A DNA stretch of 64,000 nt, from contig JALGXW010000014.1 in NCBI GenBank assembly GCA_029821875.1, forward strand, positions 79,554 through 143,553. The letters run 5' to 3'. The notes beneath the pieces are model-generated. The model was not told the DNA's origin and made no database searches. It was given only the letters and a program-made list of their open reading frames with translations. Shown one piece after another: positions 49,834-58,964 of this stretch. A program made the translations under genes and the position numbers. The stretch is from Candidatus Hebobacterum abditum (GTDB lineage: Bacteria; Armatimonadota; Hebobacteria; Hebobacterales; Hebobacteraceae). Every line of letters begins with the position of its first letter. Position 1 is the stretch's first letter.

Positions 49834-51325
49834 CAAGACGGACGAGAAGATGGCCAACCTGCTCGACAGAGCGCGGCCTGCCTATGGCGACTCCTCGCGA
49901 GAGCGGGCGCTGTCGGCGATGGCCCGTTCCCACGCCGAGGGGGCGCCCCCCGCGGCGACCCGTCGAGGCAAATGGATCGTTCGGGCCGCGGCCGCAGCGG
50001 CCGTCGCCCTTCTGGGCCTGGGGCTCTTCGTGGTACCCGGCCGGCTCGGCAAGCCAGACGTCGATGCGATCCTCGCCGATGTCGCGCACGCGATGGCGAG
50101 CGCGGAGTCAGTGCTGGTGGAGTACCGGGGGGCAGACGCGGGTTGGCGGGGGGGAGACGCGGGTTGGAAGGAGTGGGGCCAGTTCATCCCAGGCCAGAGC
50201 TTCGCATCCGCGGGTTCGCGATCATTCTACTTCAGTACGCACGCTCTGTATGAGCGCCGAACGAGGCCGGACGGCATCCTCTCGTGGGCGCAGGGGCTCG
50301 ACGTTGGCGAGCGCGAGTGGTGGTGCTACTTCCGCAACCTCGAAACTGGCGAGGCCACGCTCTACGTGGCAGACCTCACGCCCATCGAGGACGCCGCGGC
50401 GGATCTCCTCTCGCGGGGCGTTGACTTCCTCATGCACAGTGAATCATGGGGCGAAGTGCTCGGCAATGAGAGCCTGATCAACGCGCGGGCGGGGGTGACG
50501 AGCGAGATCCGCGACAACCGGGAAGTAACCATCCTGACGTTCAGCGGGTGGAAGGCGGGAATGGTTCTTCGGCAGACCGACCGGCCTCATCTTACGCCAG
50601 CGATCTTTCGCGCTCGCAATGTCTTCGAGCTCGACACCGAGACTAGCCAACTGCTGGGCGCACGCTACTACGAGCACCTCGAAGATGAGCCAGAGCAGTT
50701 GATGGGCGTCATCGACACGGTCCAGTACGACAGTCCGGTGCCTGCATACATGGCCGCTGTGCCAGAGGCCGGCGAGATCATAGAGGCGAGCGCTCTGGTG
50801 GAGGAGGGCACCCACGAGGGAAGGGCCGCCCTCATACTCAGCATGAAGGTGGGTGATCAAAAGGTACGGCATTTCATCGTGCCAGCAGATTGGCGCGGCG
50901 ACAGGGAGCGCGCACAGGCCCCCCTGACCCCGGTCGAGGCAGAGCGGGAGCAGGCCACGGCCAACATGAAGGAGCTGGCGCTGGCTCTCCAGCTCTACTG
51001 CGCGGAGCACAGAGATGTGTTCCCGCCCGTGGACAACGTCTATGACCTCATGCCGCTGTTGGACGAGTACGTCTCGGGCCGACACGTCTTCATGCGCCCC
51101 GGCAGGGAGGACGATGTCGTCGTCGAGTACCTCCTCCCACCCGCGCTTGCGCTCTATGAAGTGCGCGATCCCGTCGCGATGCCCGTCGCCGTCGCGGACT
51201 ACCATCCTGAGTTCGTCGTCATCGCCTACGCCGACGGGCACGTCGAGGCCGCGGACAAGACCGATCCGGCCTACCAGGATGGATGGTGGGAGGACTGGTG
51301 GCGGGAGTACCTGGCGAGCCAGTGA
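49823..51325 (+). CDS. Anti-sigma-like membrane protein with H-x9-DG-like C-terminus
   Basis: 500 residues; start overlaps the sigma gene. Residues 1-50 are a cytoplasmic helical part (ANLLDRARPAYGDSSRERAL), then one membrane segment (AAAAAAVALLGLGLFVV, about 53-69). About 75-320 resemble RseB/LolA-like outer domains (YEHLEDEPEQLMGVIDTVQY). The last ~110 residues resemble the end of pseudopilins with an H-x9-DG-type motif (ATANMKELALALQLYCAEH; YHPEFVVIAYADGHVEA). It probably restrains the ECF factor through its N-terminus and senses the envelope through the rest. A small tandem repeat GADAGWR/GGDAGWK is seen at about 103-112. Fusing these parts is unusual. Confidence 0.6.
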   Translation: MRSDKTDEKMANLLDRARPAYGDSSRERALSAMARSHAEGAPPAATRRGKWIVRAAAAAAVALLGLGLFVVPGRLGKPDVDAILADVAHAMASAESVLVEYRGADAGWRGGDAGWKEWGQFIPGQSFASAGSRSFYFSTHALYERRTRPDGILSWAQGLDVGEREWWCYFRNLETGEATLYVADLTPIEDAAADLLSRGVDFLMHSESWGEVLGNESLINARAGVTSEIRDNREVTILTFSGWKAGMVLRQTDRPHLTPAIFRARNVFELDTETSQLLGARYYEHLEDEPEQLMGVIDTVQYDSPVPAYMAAVPEAGEIIEASALVEEGTHEGRAALILSMKVGDQKVRHFIVPADWRGDRERAQAPLTPVEAEREQATANMKELALALQLYCAEHRDVFPPVDNVYDLMPLLDEYVSGRHVFMRPGREDDVVVEYLLPPALALYEVRDPVAMPVAVADYHPEFVVIAYADGHVEAADKTDPAYQDGWWEDWWREYLASQ

Positions 51326-51353
51326 GCTCCCGGTGAGGAACGGACAGAAAGAG

Positions 51354-51388
51354 AGGGCCGCCCCGATGATTCGGGGCGGCCCTATTCC
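51354..51388. terminator. Bidirectional terminator hairpin
   Basis: AGGGCCGCCCCGA pairs perfectly with TCGGGGCGGCCCT around TGAT. Plus strand: followed by ATTCCAT; minus strand: followed by CTCTTTCTGT. It separates the convergent sigma operon and the secreted protein gene. Confidence 0.8.
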
Positions 51389-51417
51389 ATATCACCCAAG
51401 AACGTTGCGGTGGCGCG

Positions 51418-52377
51418 TCAGCGCAGCATCGACTCCGCCCGGACCTCCATCTCCATCTGCGTGAAGGCCGCGTCGGGCGTGCCCGCCCTCATGTTGACCT
51501 CGACCTCGACGACCTCCTTGACGGTATGGCCGGCCTCGTGGTTGAACCACGTGACGACAGTCGTCACGCCTCCCTCCTCCAGCATCATGCCGGGGCCGAC
51601 CGGGAACTCAAGCTCCCAGACCGAGTCGGCCACCAGCTTCGCACACTCGATGCCGCCGAGGGTCTCGAACCCCTCCAGCGTGGTCGTCGTCTTCACCGGT
51701 ATCTTCATGGCGGAAAGCATCGCCACGGCCTCGGGGGGCATGTCCGGGATCATCTTCCCCATTATTCTGCCGAGGTCGATCTCGGCCTCCCAGCCCCAGG
51801 AGTCGCCGGCGGAGACAGGCCCGTCGGGCAATGTGGGCTGGGCGAAGGTGTCCATCATGCCCTCGATCATCGCTTTGATGTCGAACTGCTGGCCCTCCGG
51901 ACCCGCGGGCATGGGCGGGAGGGGGAGCTTGTCGAGGCCCTTGAGGGCCAGGGGCTTGCCGTGCTTCGACATCACGACTTCGATAGGAAGCGGCGGCAGC
52001 TTGAGCAACTGCGGCGGGCCGCCATCGGGGCCCTGCAGGGATATGTCCAGGTGGAGGTCCGCGAAGTCCAGCGTCACTTCGAACGACTCGACCTGCGACT
52101 GGAGGGTCAGGTCGCCGTTCTCGGCCACCTCCGTCACGCGGTCGATCGCGACCAGCGTTCCTGAGAACCTGGGGCTGAGCGCGAGAACCTGCTCTCCCGT
52201 CTCGGGGTTCATCGCGCTCATGTCCATCTCCCAGCCTATCTCGACGTCGTGTTTCATCTCCTGGCCGGGCTCGCCCTTGAACTCCAGCACGACCGACTGC
52301 GGGGCCGCAGAGGCGGCGACCGACGCGCCCACCAGAAGCACCATCGTTGCCAACACCAGGGCACTCTTCCGCGTCAT
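51418..52377 (-). CDS. Secreted DUF6263-like protein
   Basis: 319 residues from ATG 52377, with AGGAGG six bases upstream; the open frame extends 70 codons further but without signal peptide logic. Signal peptide SALVLATMVLLVGASVAASA. The mature part has repeats of beta-strands (VVLEFKGEPGQEMKHDVEIG; PDGPVSAGDSWGWEAEIDLG; TTTTLEGFETLGGIECAKL), the pattern of DUF6263-type lipocalin-like outer proteins. Met-rich toward the C-terminus. Function unknown. Confidence 0.7.
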   Translation of the reverse strand: MTRKSALVLATMVLLVGASVAASAAPQSVVLEFKGEPGQEMKHDVEIGWEMDMSAMNPETGEQVLALSPRFSGTLVAIDRVTEVAENGDLTLQSQVESFEVTLDFADLHLDISLQGPDGGPPQLLKLPPLPIEVVMSKHGKPLALKGLDKLPLPPMPAGPEGQQFDIKAMIEGMMDTFAQPTLPDGPVSAGDSWGWEAEIDLGRIMGKMIPDMPPEAVAMLSAMKIPVKTTTTLEGFETLGGIECAKLVADSVWELEFPVGPGMMLEEGGVTTVVTWFNHEAGHTVKEVVEVEVNMRAGTPDAAFTQMEMEVRAESMLR

Positions 52378-52505
52378 CCGATTCCTCCTGTCGTTTCGCT
52401 GTGGCAGACAACGCCAGCGGGGATCGTCACTCTTGGCTGACATTCGCCCCTCCTGGTCTTCTCCCAGTGAGTACGAGGTCCTCTGCGCGCGGCACCCTCG
52501 GCCCG

Positions 52506-52514
52506 TGCTAGAAT
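52506..52514 (+). promoter_or_regulatory. Possible extended -10 before a methyltransferase gene
   Basis: GTGCTAGAAT gives TG-n-TAGAAT (TAGAAT at 52509-52514) with no convincing -35. The gene starts at 52586. Confidence 0.3.
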
Positions 52515-52585
52515 GTCCCGGGACCGCCGCGCGACCCGCAGGCCGGGCCAGAGGCGGCCCCAACGGCCGTCGGGAGCGACCAGCC

Positions 52586-53221
52586 ATGTCCTCGGAAGAC
52601 GACAGGCTGCCGGAGGAGTTCCTCCAGCAACTGCGGGAGGTGGAGCAGGCCTACCTGTCGACGGACGATCCGATCCGGCAGTCGGGCTTCCTCGCCGGCC
52701 CGGACCGCTGGCGCAGGGAGCGCAGCATCATCCTCGAGGCCGTCGAGGGCGATGGCGACTTCCTCGACGTCGGCTGCGCCAACGGCTATCTGCTGGAGTG
52801 CCTCCTGGCGTGGGCGAAGCAGCGAGGAATTGCGCTCACGCCTTTTGGCGTCGATCAGGGCGCGGGGCTGATCGAGCTGGCCAGGCAGCGCCTTCCGGAC
52901 TATGCCGACCACTTCTGGGTGGCCAACGCGTGGGACTGGCGGCCGCCCCGGAGGTTCCGCTATGTGTATACGCTGCACGATTGTGTGCCCGAACAGCTGC
53001 TTGAGGAATATGTTGACAGGCTGCTGAGGCGGTATGTCGACCCCGGCGGCACTCTGGCGATCGGCGCCTACGGCAGCTACCCGCAGAACCTCCCAGCTCG
53101 GGACCTGGCGAGAGAGTTGGCCGACGCGGGCTATGACGTGGCCGGGTCGGCGAGCTGCGGCGACCTGCCGGCGACGAGGATTGCATGGCTCAGGGCGCCG
53201 GCGCGACGCAGATCGGGTTGA
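52586..53221 (+). CDS. Class I SAM-dependent methyltransferase
   Basis: 211 residues from ATG 52586. Motif I FLDVGCANGYLLECLLAWAK (about 53-72), acidic motif II FGVDQGAGLIELARQRL, motif IV RFRYVYTLHDCVPEQLL. Length fits a stand-alone small-molecule methyltransferase. Its stop codon lies inside the -35 box of the tRNA promoter that follows. Confidence 0.8.
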   Translation: MSSEDDRLPEEFLQQLREVEQAYLSTDDPIRQSGFLAGPDRWRRERSIILEAVEGDGDFLDVGCANGYLLECLLAWAKQRGIALTPFGVDQGAGLIELARQRLPDYADHFWVANAWDWRPPRRFRYVYTLHDCVPEQLLEEYVDRLLRRYVDPGGTLAIGAYGSYPQNLPARDLARELADAGYDVAGSASCGDLPATRIAWLRAPARRRSG

Positions 53222-53246
53222 CAGGCGGCGGCCGCGTCACTATAAT
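53218..53246 (+). promoter_or_regulatory. Perfect consensus sigma-70 promoter of tRNA-Ala
   Basis: TTGACA (53218-53223), 17-base spacer, TATAAT (53241-53246), 12 bases before the tRNA. All twelve hexamer bases match consensus, showing that the housekeeping sigma of this organism reads the standard signal. Confidence 0.92.
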
Positions 53247-53258
53247 CTGCATGAGAGT

Positions 53259-53333
53259 GGGGCTGTGGCGCAGTGGGAGCGCGTTTCCTTGGCATGGAAG
53301 AGGTCGCGGGTTCGAATCCCGCCAGCTCCACCA
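53259..53333 (+). tRNA. tRNA-Ala (anticodon GGC)
   Basis: Cloverleaf: acceptor GGGGCTG with CAGCTCC (one G-T pair), anticodon stem TTTCC/GGAAG with loop TTGGCAT (anticodon GGC, Ala), T-arm GCGGG-TTCGAAT-CCCGC, and encoded ACCA at 53330-53333. Driven by the consensus promoter directly upstream. Confidence 0.95.
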
Positions 53334-53368
53334 AAGGTTGCGAACGAGCGCGCTGGGCATTTCGATAG

Positions 53369-53393
53369 GAGCACGCCGAGAGGCGTGCTCTCT
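53369..53393 (+). terminator. Terminator hairpin after tRNA-Ala
   Basis: GAGCACGCC pairs with GGCGTGCTC around GAGA, followed by TCT only. It lies 36 bases after the tRNA and just before the next gene. Confidence 0.6.
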
Positions 53394-53407
53394 GAGTAAG
53401 GGGAGCC

Positions 53408-54094
53408 ATGGGCGAGCGGCGGCAGGGGCTCACAGCTCGCTGGACCGTGTTGGTGGCAGGGGTCGCGTCAGCTCTGCTCTGCGCCGCCGGCGTGTGCTCG
53501 GCCGGCGAGCCGAGCGCCACCGGGTACGACCTCACCTTCATCGTCTTCGCCCCAGATGCCGGACCGGCCCAGGTGGCCCTCAGCTACCCTCGAGTCATGG
53601 ACCATGAGGTCGTGGCAGAGGGCATTCGCGAGCTGGCAAGACAAACCGGGGCCTTGATTGGGGAGATTGAGATCAGAGACGAGCAGCGGGCCAGGGGCAT
53701 GCCGGCGGAGGGGACCGCGGCCAAGTTCATGGCACAGGGCCTGCTGCGCTGGCACACCGGAGCGTTGCCCGTGGGCCCCATCATCCGCTCTCTGCCGGCG
53801 TGGAACCGGATGCGACTCGTGTTCATCGTGGGAGAGAATGCGATCTTCTCGGGCCCGACTGACACAGAAGCGGAGGGATTTGTCGTCCGGTTCGTCAATC
53901 GCATGAAACCATACGAGTATGATGTGGAAAGAAAGACCGGGAGAGTGTCCCCGCGACAGGCGCCGCTCGAGGAGGAAGAGCTCTCGGGCGCACTGCTCCC
54001 CACAGCGCTGATCGGTCTGCCTGCCGGCCTGATAGTGGGTTGGTTGCTGGGCGACGTGAGGCCCAGGCGCCGCGCACCCACACCAAGCAGATGA
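53408..54094 (+). CDS. Exported protein of unknown function
   Basis: 228 residues from ATG 53408 (AAGGGGAGCC upstream). Signal peptide (WTVLVAGVASALLCAAGVCSA), a globular part of about 150 residues (YDLTFIVFAPDAGPAQVALSY, MRLVFIVGENAIFSGP), and one C-terminal membrane segment (LLPTALIGLPAGLIVGWLLG) with a basic tail. Type I membrane topology expected. No family recognised. It precedes the PilT-type genes by 58 bases, so a role linked to pili or envelope is possible but unproven. Confidence 0.65.
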   Translation: MGERRQGLTARWTVLVAGVASALLCAAGVCSAGEPSATGYDLTFIVFAPDAGPAQVALSYPRVMDHEVVAEGIRELARQTGALIGEIEIRDEQRARGMPAEGTAAKFMAQGLLRWHTGALPVGPIIRSLPAWNRMRLVFIVGENAIFSGPTDTEAEGFVVRFVNRMKPYEYDVERKTGRVSPRQAPLEEEELSGALLPTALIGLPAGLIVGWLLGDVRPRRRAPTPSR

Positions 54095-54152
54095 CGATGG
54101 GAGGCGACCGGGGGCCGCGTGAGCCCGTGGCGCGCTTTGGAGGCAAGAACCG

Positions 54153-55220
54153 ATGGAATTGGAGCAGCTTTGCCGGTTCGCCGTTGAGAGCCAGGCCTCG
54201 GACCTCTTCATCAAGTCTGAATCCCCGCCCGCGCTCCGAGTGCACGGACGAATCGTCCCCACCGATCTCCCCTCGCTAGCGTCTGCCGACACGAAGCAGT
54301 TGGCCAACTCGATCATGAGCGAGGAGCAGGTGCAGGCCTTCGAGGACTACCACGAGCTCGACCTCGCTTTCACGCTCGCGGATGTGGCCCGCTTCCGGTG
54401 CAATGTGTACGTCCAGCGCGGCAGCCACGCGATGGTCCTTCGTATCGTCCCTCTGGAGATCAAGGGGATCGAGGAGCTCGGCCTGCCGAAGGTGCTCGAC
54501 GACATGGTGAAGCCCAAGCAGGGCCTGGTGCTGGTGACAGGCCCCACCGGCTGCGGCAAGTCGACGACCCTGGCCTCCATGATCGATCTCATCAACCGCA
54601 ACCGCCACTGCAATGTCGTGACGATCGAGGACCCGATCGAGTTCGTGCACGACGACAAGCAGGCCATCGTGAGCCAGCGTGAGGTCGGAATCGACACCGA
54701 GTCGTTCTACGACGCGATGAAGTACGTCGTTCGCGAGAGCCCGGACGTGATCCTCATCGGTGAGATGCGGGACGCGGAGACGATGCGGGTCGCCCTGACG
54801 GCCTCGGAGACCGGGCACCTCGTCTTCTCGACGGTGCACACGACGAGCGCGGCCGACACCGTCGAGCGTATCGTGAGCATCTTCCCGCCGCACGAGAAGA
54901 ACCAGATCTGTCTTCGCCTTTCGACGAGCTTGCTGGGCATCGTCTCCCAGAAGCTGGTCCCGCGGGCGGACGGCACGGGGCGCGTGCCGGCGGTCGAGGT
55001 GATGATCAACACGCCGACGGTGGCGAAGCTGATTGAGGAAGGCCGGTCTTCGCAGATCTACTCTGCGATGAACGAGGGCGGGTACTGGGGCATGCAGACC
55101 ATGAACCAGTCCCTCGTGAAGTTCTGGCGGGCCGGCGTCATCTCGGAGGACGATGCGATGACCTACGCCGGCAACGTCACCGAGCTGAAGCAGATGCTCC
55201 GCCGGGGAGCCAGCGCCTAG
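54153..55220 (+). CDS. PilT-type twitching ATPase, first of four
   Basis: 355 residues (GGAGGC upstream of ATG). N-terminal PAS-like domain (SDLFIKSESPPALRVHGRIV); Walker A GPTGCGKSTT (about 128-137); Asp box TIEDPIEFVHDDKQAIVSQREVG; Walker B DVILIGEMRDAETM; His box TGHLVFSTVHT. PilT proteins form cytoplasmic hexamers that retract type IV pili. The AIRNLI motif region reads NTPTVAKLIEEGRSSQIYSAM, weaker than the AIRNLIRE of true PilT. First of four consecutive homologues in the same direction. Confidence 0.9.
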   Translation: MELEQLCRFAVESQASDLFIKSESPPALRVHGRIVPTDLPSLASADTKQLANSIMSEEQVQAFEDYHELDLAFTLADVARFRCNVYVQRGSHAMVLRIVPLEIKGIEELGLPKVLDDMVKPKQGLVLVTGPTGCGKSTTLASMIDLINRNRHCNVVTIEDPIEFVHDDKQAIVSQREVGIDTESFYDAMKYVVRESPDVILIGEMRDAETMRVALTASETGHLVFSTVHTTSAADTVERIVSIFPPHEKNQICLRLSTSLLGIVSQKLVPRADGTGRVPAVEVMINTPTVAKLIEEGRSSQIYSAMNEGGYWGMQTMNQSLVKFWRAGVISEDDAMTYAGNVTELKQMLRRGASA

Positions 55221-55317
55221 ACACGTCAGCCATCGCGACTGTCGCGCCAGCACACAGGACCAGAGACCATCGCACCGAAACGACTGGTGACCTCCGGCGG
55301 AGGGGAGGGAGGCGGTC

Positions 55318-56397
55318 GTGGAGCTCGACACACTGCTTGCGCTGTTGGTGCAGGTGAAGGGGTCGGACCTGCACATCTGCGCTGGCGAGCCGCCCACCAT
55401 GCGCGTTCAGCGCACCATCCGTCGCACCAAGTTTCCCGAACTTGGCGGCGAGGAAGTCGAGCGCATGCTCCGAGCGGTCACCGGCGAAGATCGATGGGGG
55501 CGGCTGGCCCAGGAGCAGGAGCTGGACATGGCGCTGGTGGTGCCGGGGGCGGGCCGCTTCCGGGTGAACCTGTACTTCGAGCGCACCTACCCCGCGGCCT
55601 GCTTCCACCGGATCCCGTCTGAGGTGCAGAGCATCGACGAGCTCGGCCTGCCGCCGGTGTTGAAGGAGATCGCCCTGTTCCCTCGCGGCCTGGTGCTCGT
55701 GACGGGGCCCACCGGCTGCGGCAAGTCCACCACGTTGGCGGCCATGGTCGACCACATCAACGAACACCGGCCCGTCCACATCGTGACCATCGAGGACCCT
55801 ATCGAGTTCGTCCACAAGCCGAAGATGGCCGCCATCACCCAGCGAGAGATCGGCCTCGACACCCATTCCTTCGCGGAGGCGCTGCGGCACGTGATGCGCC
55901 AGAACCCGGACGTGATCCTGGTGGGCGAGATGAGGGACCTGGAGACGATACAGCTCGCCATCACCGCCGGGGAGACCGGACACCTGGTCTTCGGGACGCT
56001 CCACACGCTCGACGCGGCCCAGACCATCGATCGTATGGTGGATGTCTTCGAGCCCCACCGCCAGGAGCAGGTCCGGGCCCAGCTCTCGATCACGCTGGAG
56101 GCTGTCGTCAGCCAGGACCTGCTGCGGCGGGCGGACGGCGAGGGCCTGATCCCCGTCTTCGAGGTGATGATCGCGACGCCGGGCATCCGCAATCTCATCC
56201 GGGAGCGGAAGACCCACCAGATCTACACCCTGATCCAGGGGGGCGGCAACATCGGCATGCAGACCCTCGATCAGCATCTGCTGACGCTCTATACCGACGG
56301 GCTCATCAAGGGCGAGGAGGGGCTGGCGAAGGCAACCAATCCCGCCGAGTTCGCCCGGCGGGCCGGTATCGAGACAGGGGATGGGGAGGCCCTGTGA
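55318..56397 (+). CDS. PilT-type twitching ATPase, second of four
   Basis: 359 residues from GTG 55318 (GGAGGGAGGCGG upstream). Walker A GPTGCGKSTT, Asp box TIEDPIEFVHKPKMAAITQREIG, Walker B DVILVGEMRDLETI, His box TGHLVFGTLHT, and the PilT hallmark ATPGIRNLIRERKTHQI near 280. It has the complete retraction-ATPase signature. About 97 bases after the first homologue. Confidence 0.9.
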   Translation: MELDTLLALLVQVKGSDLHICAGEPPTMRVQRTIRRTKFPELGGEEVERMLRAVTGEDRWGRLAQEQELDMALVVPGAGRFRVNLYFERTYPAACFHRIPSEVQSIDELGLPPVLKEIALFPRGLVLVTGPTGCGKSTTLAAMVDHINEHRPVHIVTIEDPIEFVHKPKMAAITQREIGLDTHSFAEALRHVMRQNPDVILVGEMRDLETIQLAITAGETGHLVFGTLHTLDAAQTIDRMVDVFEPHRQEQVRAQLSITLEAVVSQDLLRRADGEGLIPVFEVMIATPGIRNLIRERKTHQIYTLIQGGGNIGMQTLDQHLLTLYTDGLIKGEEGLAKATNPAEFARRAGIETGDGEAL

Positions 56398-56486
56398 TAT
56401 CGGGGTAGAATGGTGTACAATGGAACGGCGGCGACAGGGCCGCCGTCGACGCGCCTGATCAACAGCAAGGGCCTCGGAGGTGTTGG

Positions 56487-57605
56487 ATGCCGGACAAGTA
56501 CACCATCCCACTCGATGACCTACTCAGGCTTCTGGTTCGCAACGAGGGATCGGACCTGCACATGCGCGCCGGCGAGCCGCCGGTGTACCGCATTCACGGT
56601 GAGCTTCGTCGCAGCAACTTCCCCCCGCTTACTGCGGAGCAGATCAAAGGCATCGTCTACCCCATCATGGGTCCGGACCGCATCGCCCGATTCGAGCGGG
56701 ACCTGGAATGCGACCTGGCCTACCAGATCAAGGGCCTGGCGCGATTCCGCGTGAACGTCTTCAAGCAGCAGGAGAGCGTCGGATTCGTGATGCGGCTCAT
56801 CCCCATACGCGTGCAGACCCTGGACGAGCTCGGCCTTCCCGCTGTGCTGAAGGAAATCGCCCTCCTTCCCCGCGGGCTGGTGCTGGTGACGGGCCCGACG
56901 GGCTCGGGCAAGTCAACCACCTTGGCGGCGATGGTCAACCACATCAACGAGCTGAGGCCGGTGCACATCATCACCATCGAGGACCCGATCGAGTTCATGC
57001 ACCAGGACAAGGTGGGGGTCCTCAACCAGCGCGAGGTGGAGATGGACACCCACAGCTTCGCGGAGGGCCTGCGCCACGTCATGCGCCAGAACCCGGACGT
57101 GATCCTCGTGGGTGAGATGCGCGACAACGAGACGATGCAGCTCGCCATCACCGCGGCCGAGACGGGCCACTTGGTCTTCTCCACCGTGCACACGACCGAC
57201 GCGGCGCAGACGATCGACCGGATCGTGGATGTCTTCGAGCCGGAGCGCCAGGAGCAAATCCGCATGCAGCTCGCGGTGACGCTGCAGGCGGTCATATCGA
57301 TGACGCTGATGCCGCGGGCCGACCGAGCGGGTCGCATCGCGGCCTTCGAGATCATGATCGCAACGCCGGCGATCAGGAACCTCGTACGGGAGCACAAGAC
57401 TCACCAGATCCCGGGCACTATTCAGACCGGCGCCGAGCTGGGCATGCAGACTCTCGACAACCATCTGCTCCAGCTCTACCGAGACGGGATCGTCAGCTAC
57501 GAGATGGCCCTATCGAAGTCCTCGAACCCGAGCGAGTTCTCCGCCCGTGCCGGCGGCGGGCGGACGCCCGAGGAGCTGATGTCGGCCGCTCCGGGCGAGG
57601 TGTGA
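56487..57605 (+). CDS. PilT-type twitching ATPase, third of four
   Basis: 372 residues from ATG 56487 (CGGAGGTG upstream). Walker A GPTGSGKSTT, Asp box TIEDPIEFMHQDKVGVLNQREVE, Walker B DVILVGEMRDNETM, His box TGHLVFSTVHT, hallmark ATPAIRNLVREHKTHQI. N-terminal LLVRNEGSDLHMRAGEPP. TACAAT at 56416-56421 could be a weak internal promoter. Closest to the second homologue by eye. Confidence 0.9.
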   Translation: MPDKYTIPLDDLLRLLVRNEGSDLHMRAGEPPVYRIHGELRRSNFPPLTAEQIKGIVYPIMGPDRIARFERDLECDLAYQIKGLARFRVNVFKQQESVGFVMRLIPIRVQTLDELGLPAVLKEIALLPRGLVLVTGPTGSGKSTTLAAMVNHINELRPVHIITIEDPIEFMHQDKVGVLNQREVEMDTHSFAEGLRHVMRQNPDVILVGEMRDNETMQLAITAAETGHLVFSTVHTTDAAQTIDRIVDVFEPERQEQIRMQLAVTLQAVISMTLMPRADRAGRIAAFEIMIATPAIRNLVREHKTHQIPGTIQTGAELGMQTLDNHLLQLYRDGIVSYEMALSKSSNPSEFSARAGGGRTPEELMSAAPGEV

Positions 57606-57621
57606 GCGGAGGAGGGCGTCC

Positions 57622-58716
57622 ATGTCCACAGTCAAGCTCACGGTAGATGATCTACTACGGACGGCGGTCGATCGCGACGCGTCGGACATTCACATCAAGG
57701 CGGAATCGCCTCCGCTGCTGCGCATCTACGGAGAGCTGATTCCGACCGATCTGCCTTCACTCTCCGTAGACGAAGCCAAGCGCCTGTCGTACAGCATCCT
57801 CACGCAGCAGGAGCGGGAGATCTTCGAGCAGCAGTGGGAGCTCGACCTGGGGTATGAGATCGAAGACCTGGCTCGCTTCCGCGTCAACGTCTTCGTGCAG
57901 CGCGGCATGGTCGGCTCCGTTTACCGGATCATCCCGCTCCACATCCAGACCATCGAAGAGCTGGCCCTGCCCGAAATCTGCCGCTACTTCGCCGAGCGCC
58001 CCCGCGGCCTGGTCCTGGTCACCGGGCCCGCTGGGTGTGGGAAGTCCACTACCCAGGCCGCCATGATCGACCACGTGAACAAGAACACCGCCGTCCACAT
58101 CGTGACGGTCGAGGACCCGATCGAGTTCGTCCACGAGCCCAAGGTGGCCCTCATCAACCAGCGCGAGCTCGGGCGCGACACCCGCAGCTTCCAAAACGCG
58201 CTCAAGTATGTGCTGCGGCAGGACCCCGACGTGATCCTCGTGGGCGAGATGCGCGACCTCGACACCGTTCAGCTCGCCATCCGCGCCGCCGAGACGGGCC
58301 ACCTCGTCATCGGGACGCTGCACACCACCGACGCGGTGCAGACCGTGGACCGCGCCATCGACATCTTCCCGACCCACCAGCAGCAGCAGATCCGCATGCA
58401 GCTTTCGGTCAACCTGCTCGGCGTCGTCTCACAGATCCTCGTGCGCCGCGCCGACGGCCGCGGCCGGGTGGCCGCCTTCGAGACCCTGACCGCGATCTCG
58501 TCGGTGCGCAACTCGATCCGAGAGCGTAAGACCCACCAGATCGCCTCCGTCATCCAGACGGGGACGCAGCACGGCATGGTGACGCTCGATCAATCGCTGG
58601 CCCTGCTCGCCCGGTCCGGGGTCGTCAGCTTCGAAGAGGCCGAAGCCAAGGCGAAGAACAGAGCCGAGTATCGGCAGCTCGTCGAGACCGGCGAGGTGGT
58701 CGGCGTCGAGGCGTGA
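57622..58716 (+). CDS. PilT-type twitching ATPase, fourth of four
   Basis: 364 residues from ATG 57622 (GGAGGAGGG upstream), 16 bases after the third. Walker A is GPAGCGKSTT (Ala for Thr), Asp box TVEDPIEFVHEPKVALINQRELG, Walker B DVILVGEMRDLDTV, His box TGHLVIGTLHT, hallmark ISSVRNSIRERKTHQI. Its N-terminus (SDIHIKAESPPLLRIYGELIPTDLPSL) resembles the first homologue (SDLFIKSESPPALRVHGRIVPTDLPSL) more than the middle two, so two pairs may exist. Confidence 0.9.
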   Translation: MSTVKLTVDDLLRTAVDRDASDIHIKAESPPLLRIYGELIPTDLPSLSVDEAKRLSYSILTQQEREIFEQQWELDLGYEIEDLARFRVNVFVQRGMVGSVYRIIPLHIQTIEELALPEICRYFAERPRGLVLVTGPAGCGKSTTQAAMIDHVNKNTAVHIVTVEDPIEFVHEPKVALINQRELGRDTRSFQNALKYVLRQDPDVILVGEMRDLDTVQLAIRAAETGHLVIGTLHTTDAVQTVDRAIDIFPTHQQQQIRMQLSVNLLGVVSQILVRRADGRGRVAAFETLTAISSVRNSIRERKTHQIASVIQTGTQHGMVTLDQSLALLARSGVVSFEEAEAKAKNRAEYRQLVETGEVVGVEA

Positions 58717-58964
58717 AGCCGGGCCGGCGGGCCTCGCTCTCGGCTGCATCGCGATCCGGGGGCCTGCAGCGATGTCGGGCGCGGGCCCCAATTGTTTGGC
58801 CGTGCACCAACAGGGCAAGTAGCGCAAGAGGATGCCCATGTCAGGGCGAGAAGGACTTCGAGCAGCTACTCTGACTTCATGACTGACAGCCTGGCGGACC
58901 TCCAGTGACAGGCACCGCCAAGCCGACGACAGCGCGCCGATCGGAAGAAGGAGGACCTCAACAC

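Noticed and set aside
56406..56421. Promoter TAGAAT/TACAAT before the third PilT-type gene
   Set aside because: Good -10-like hexamers but no -35 at 16-18 bases; mentioned only as a weak possibility.
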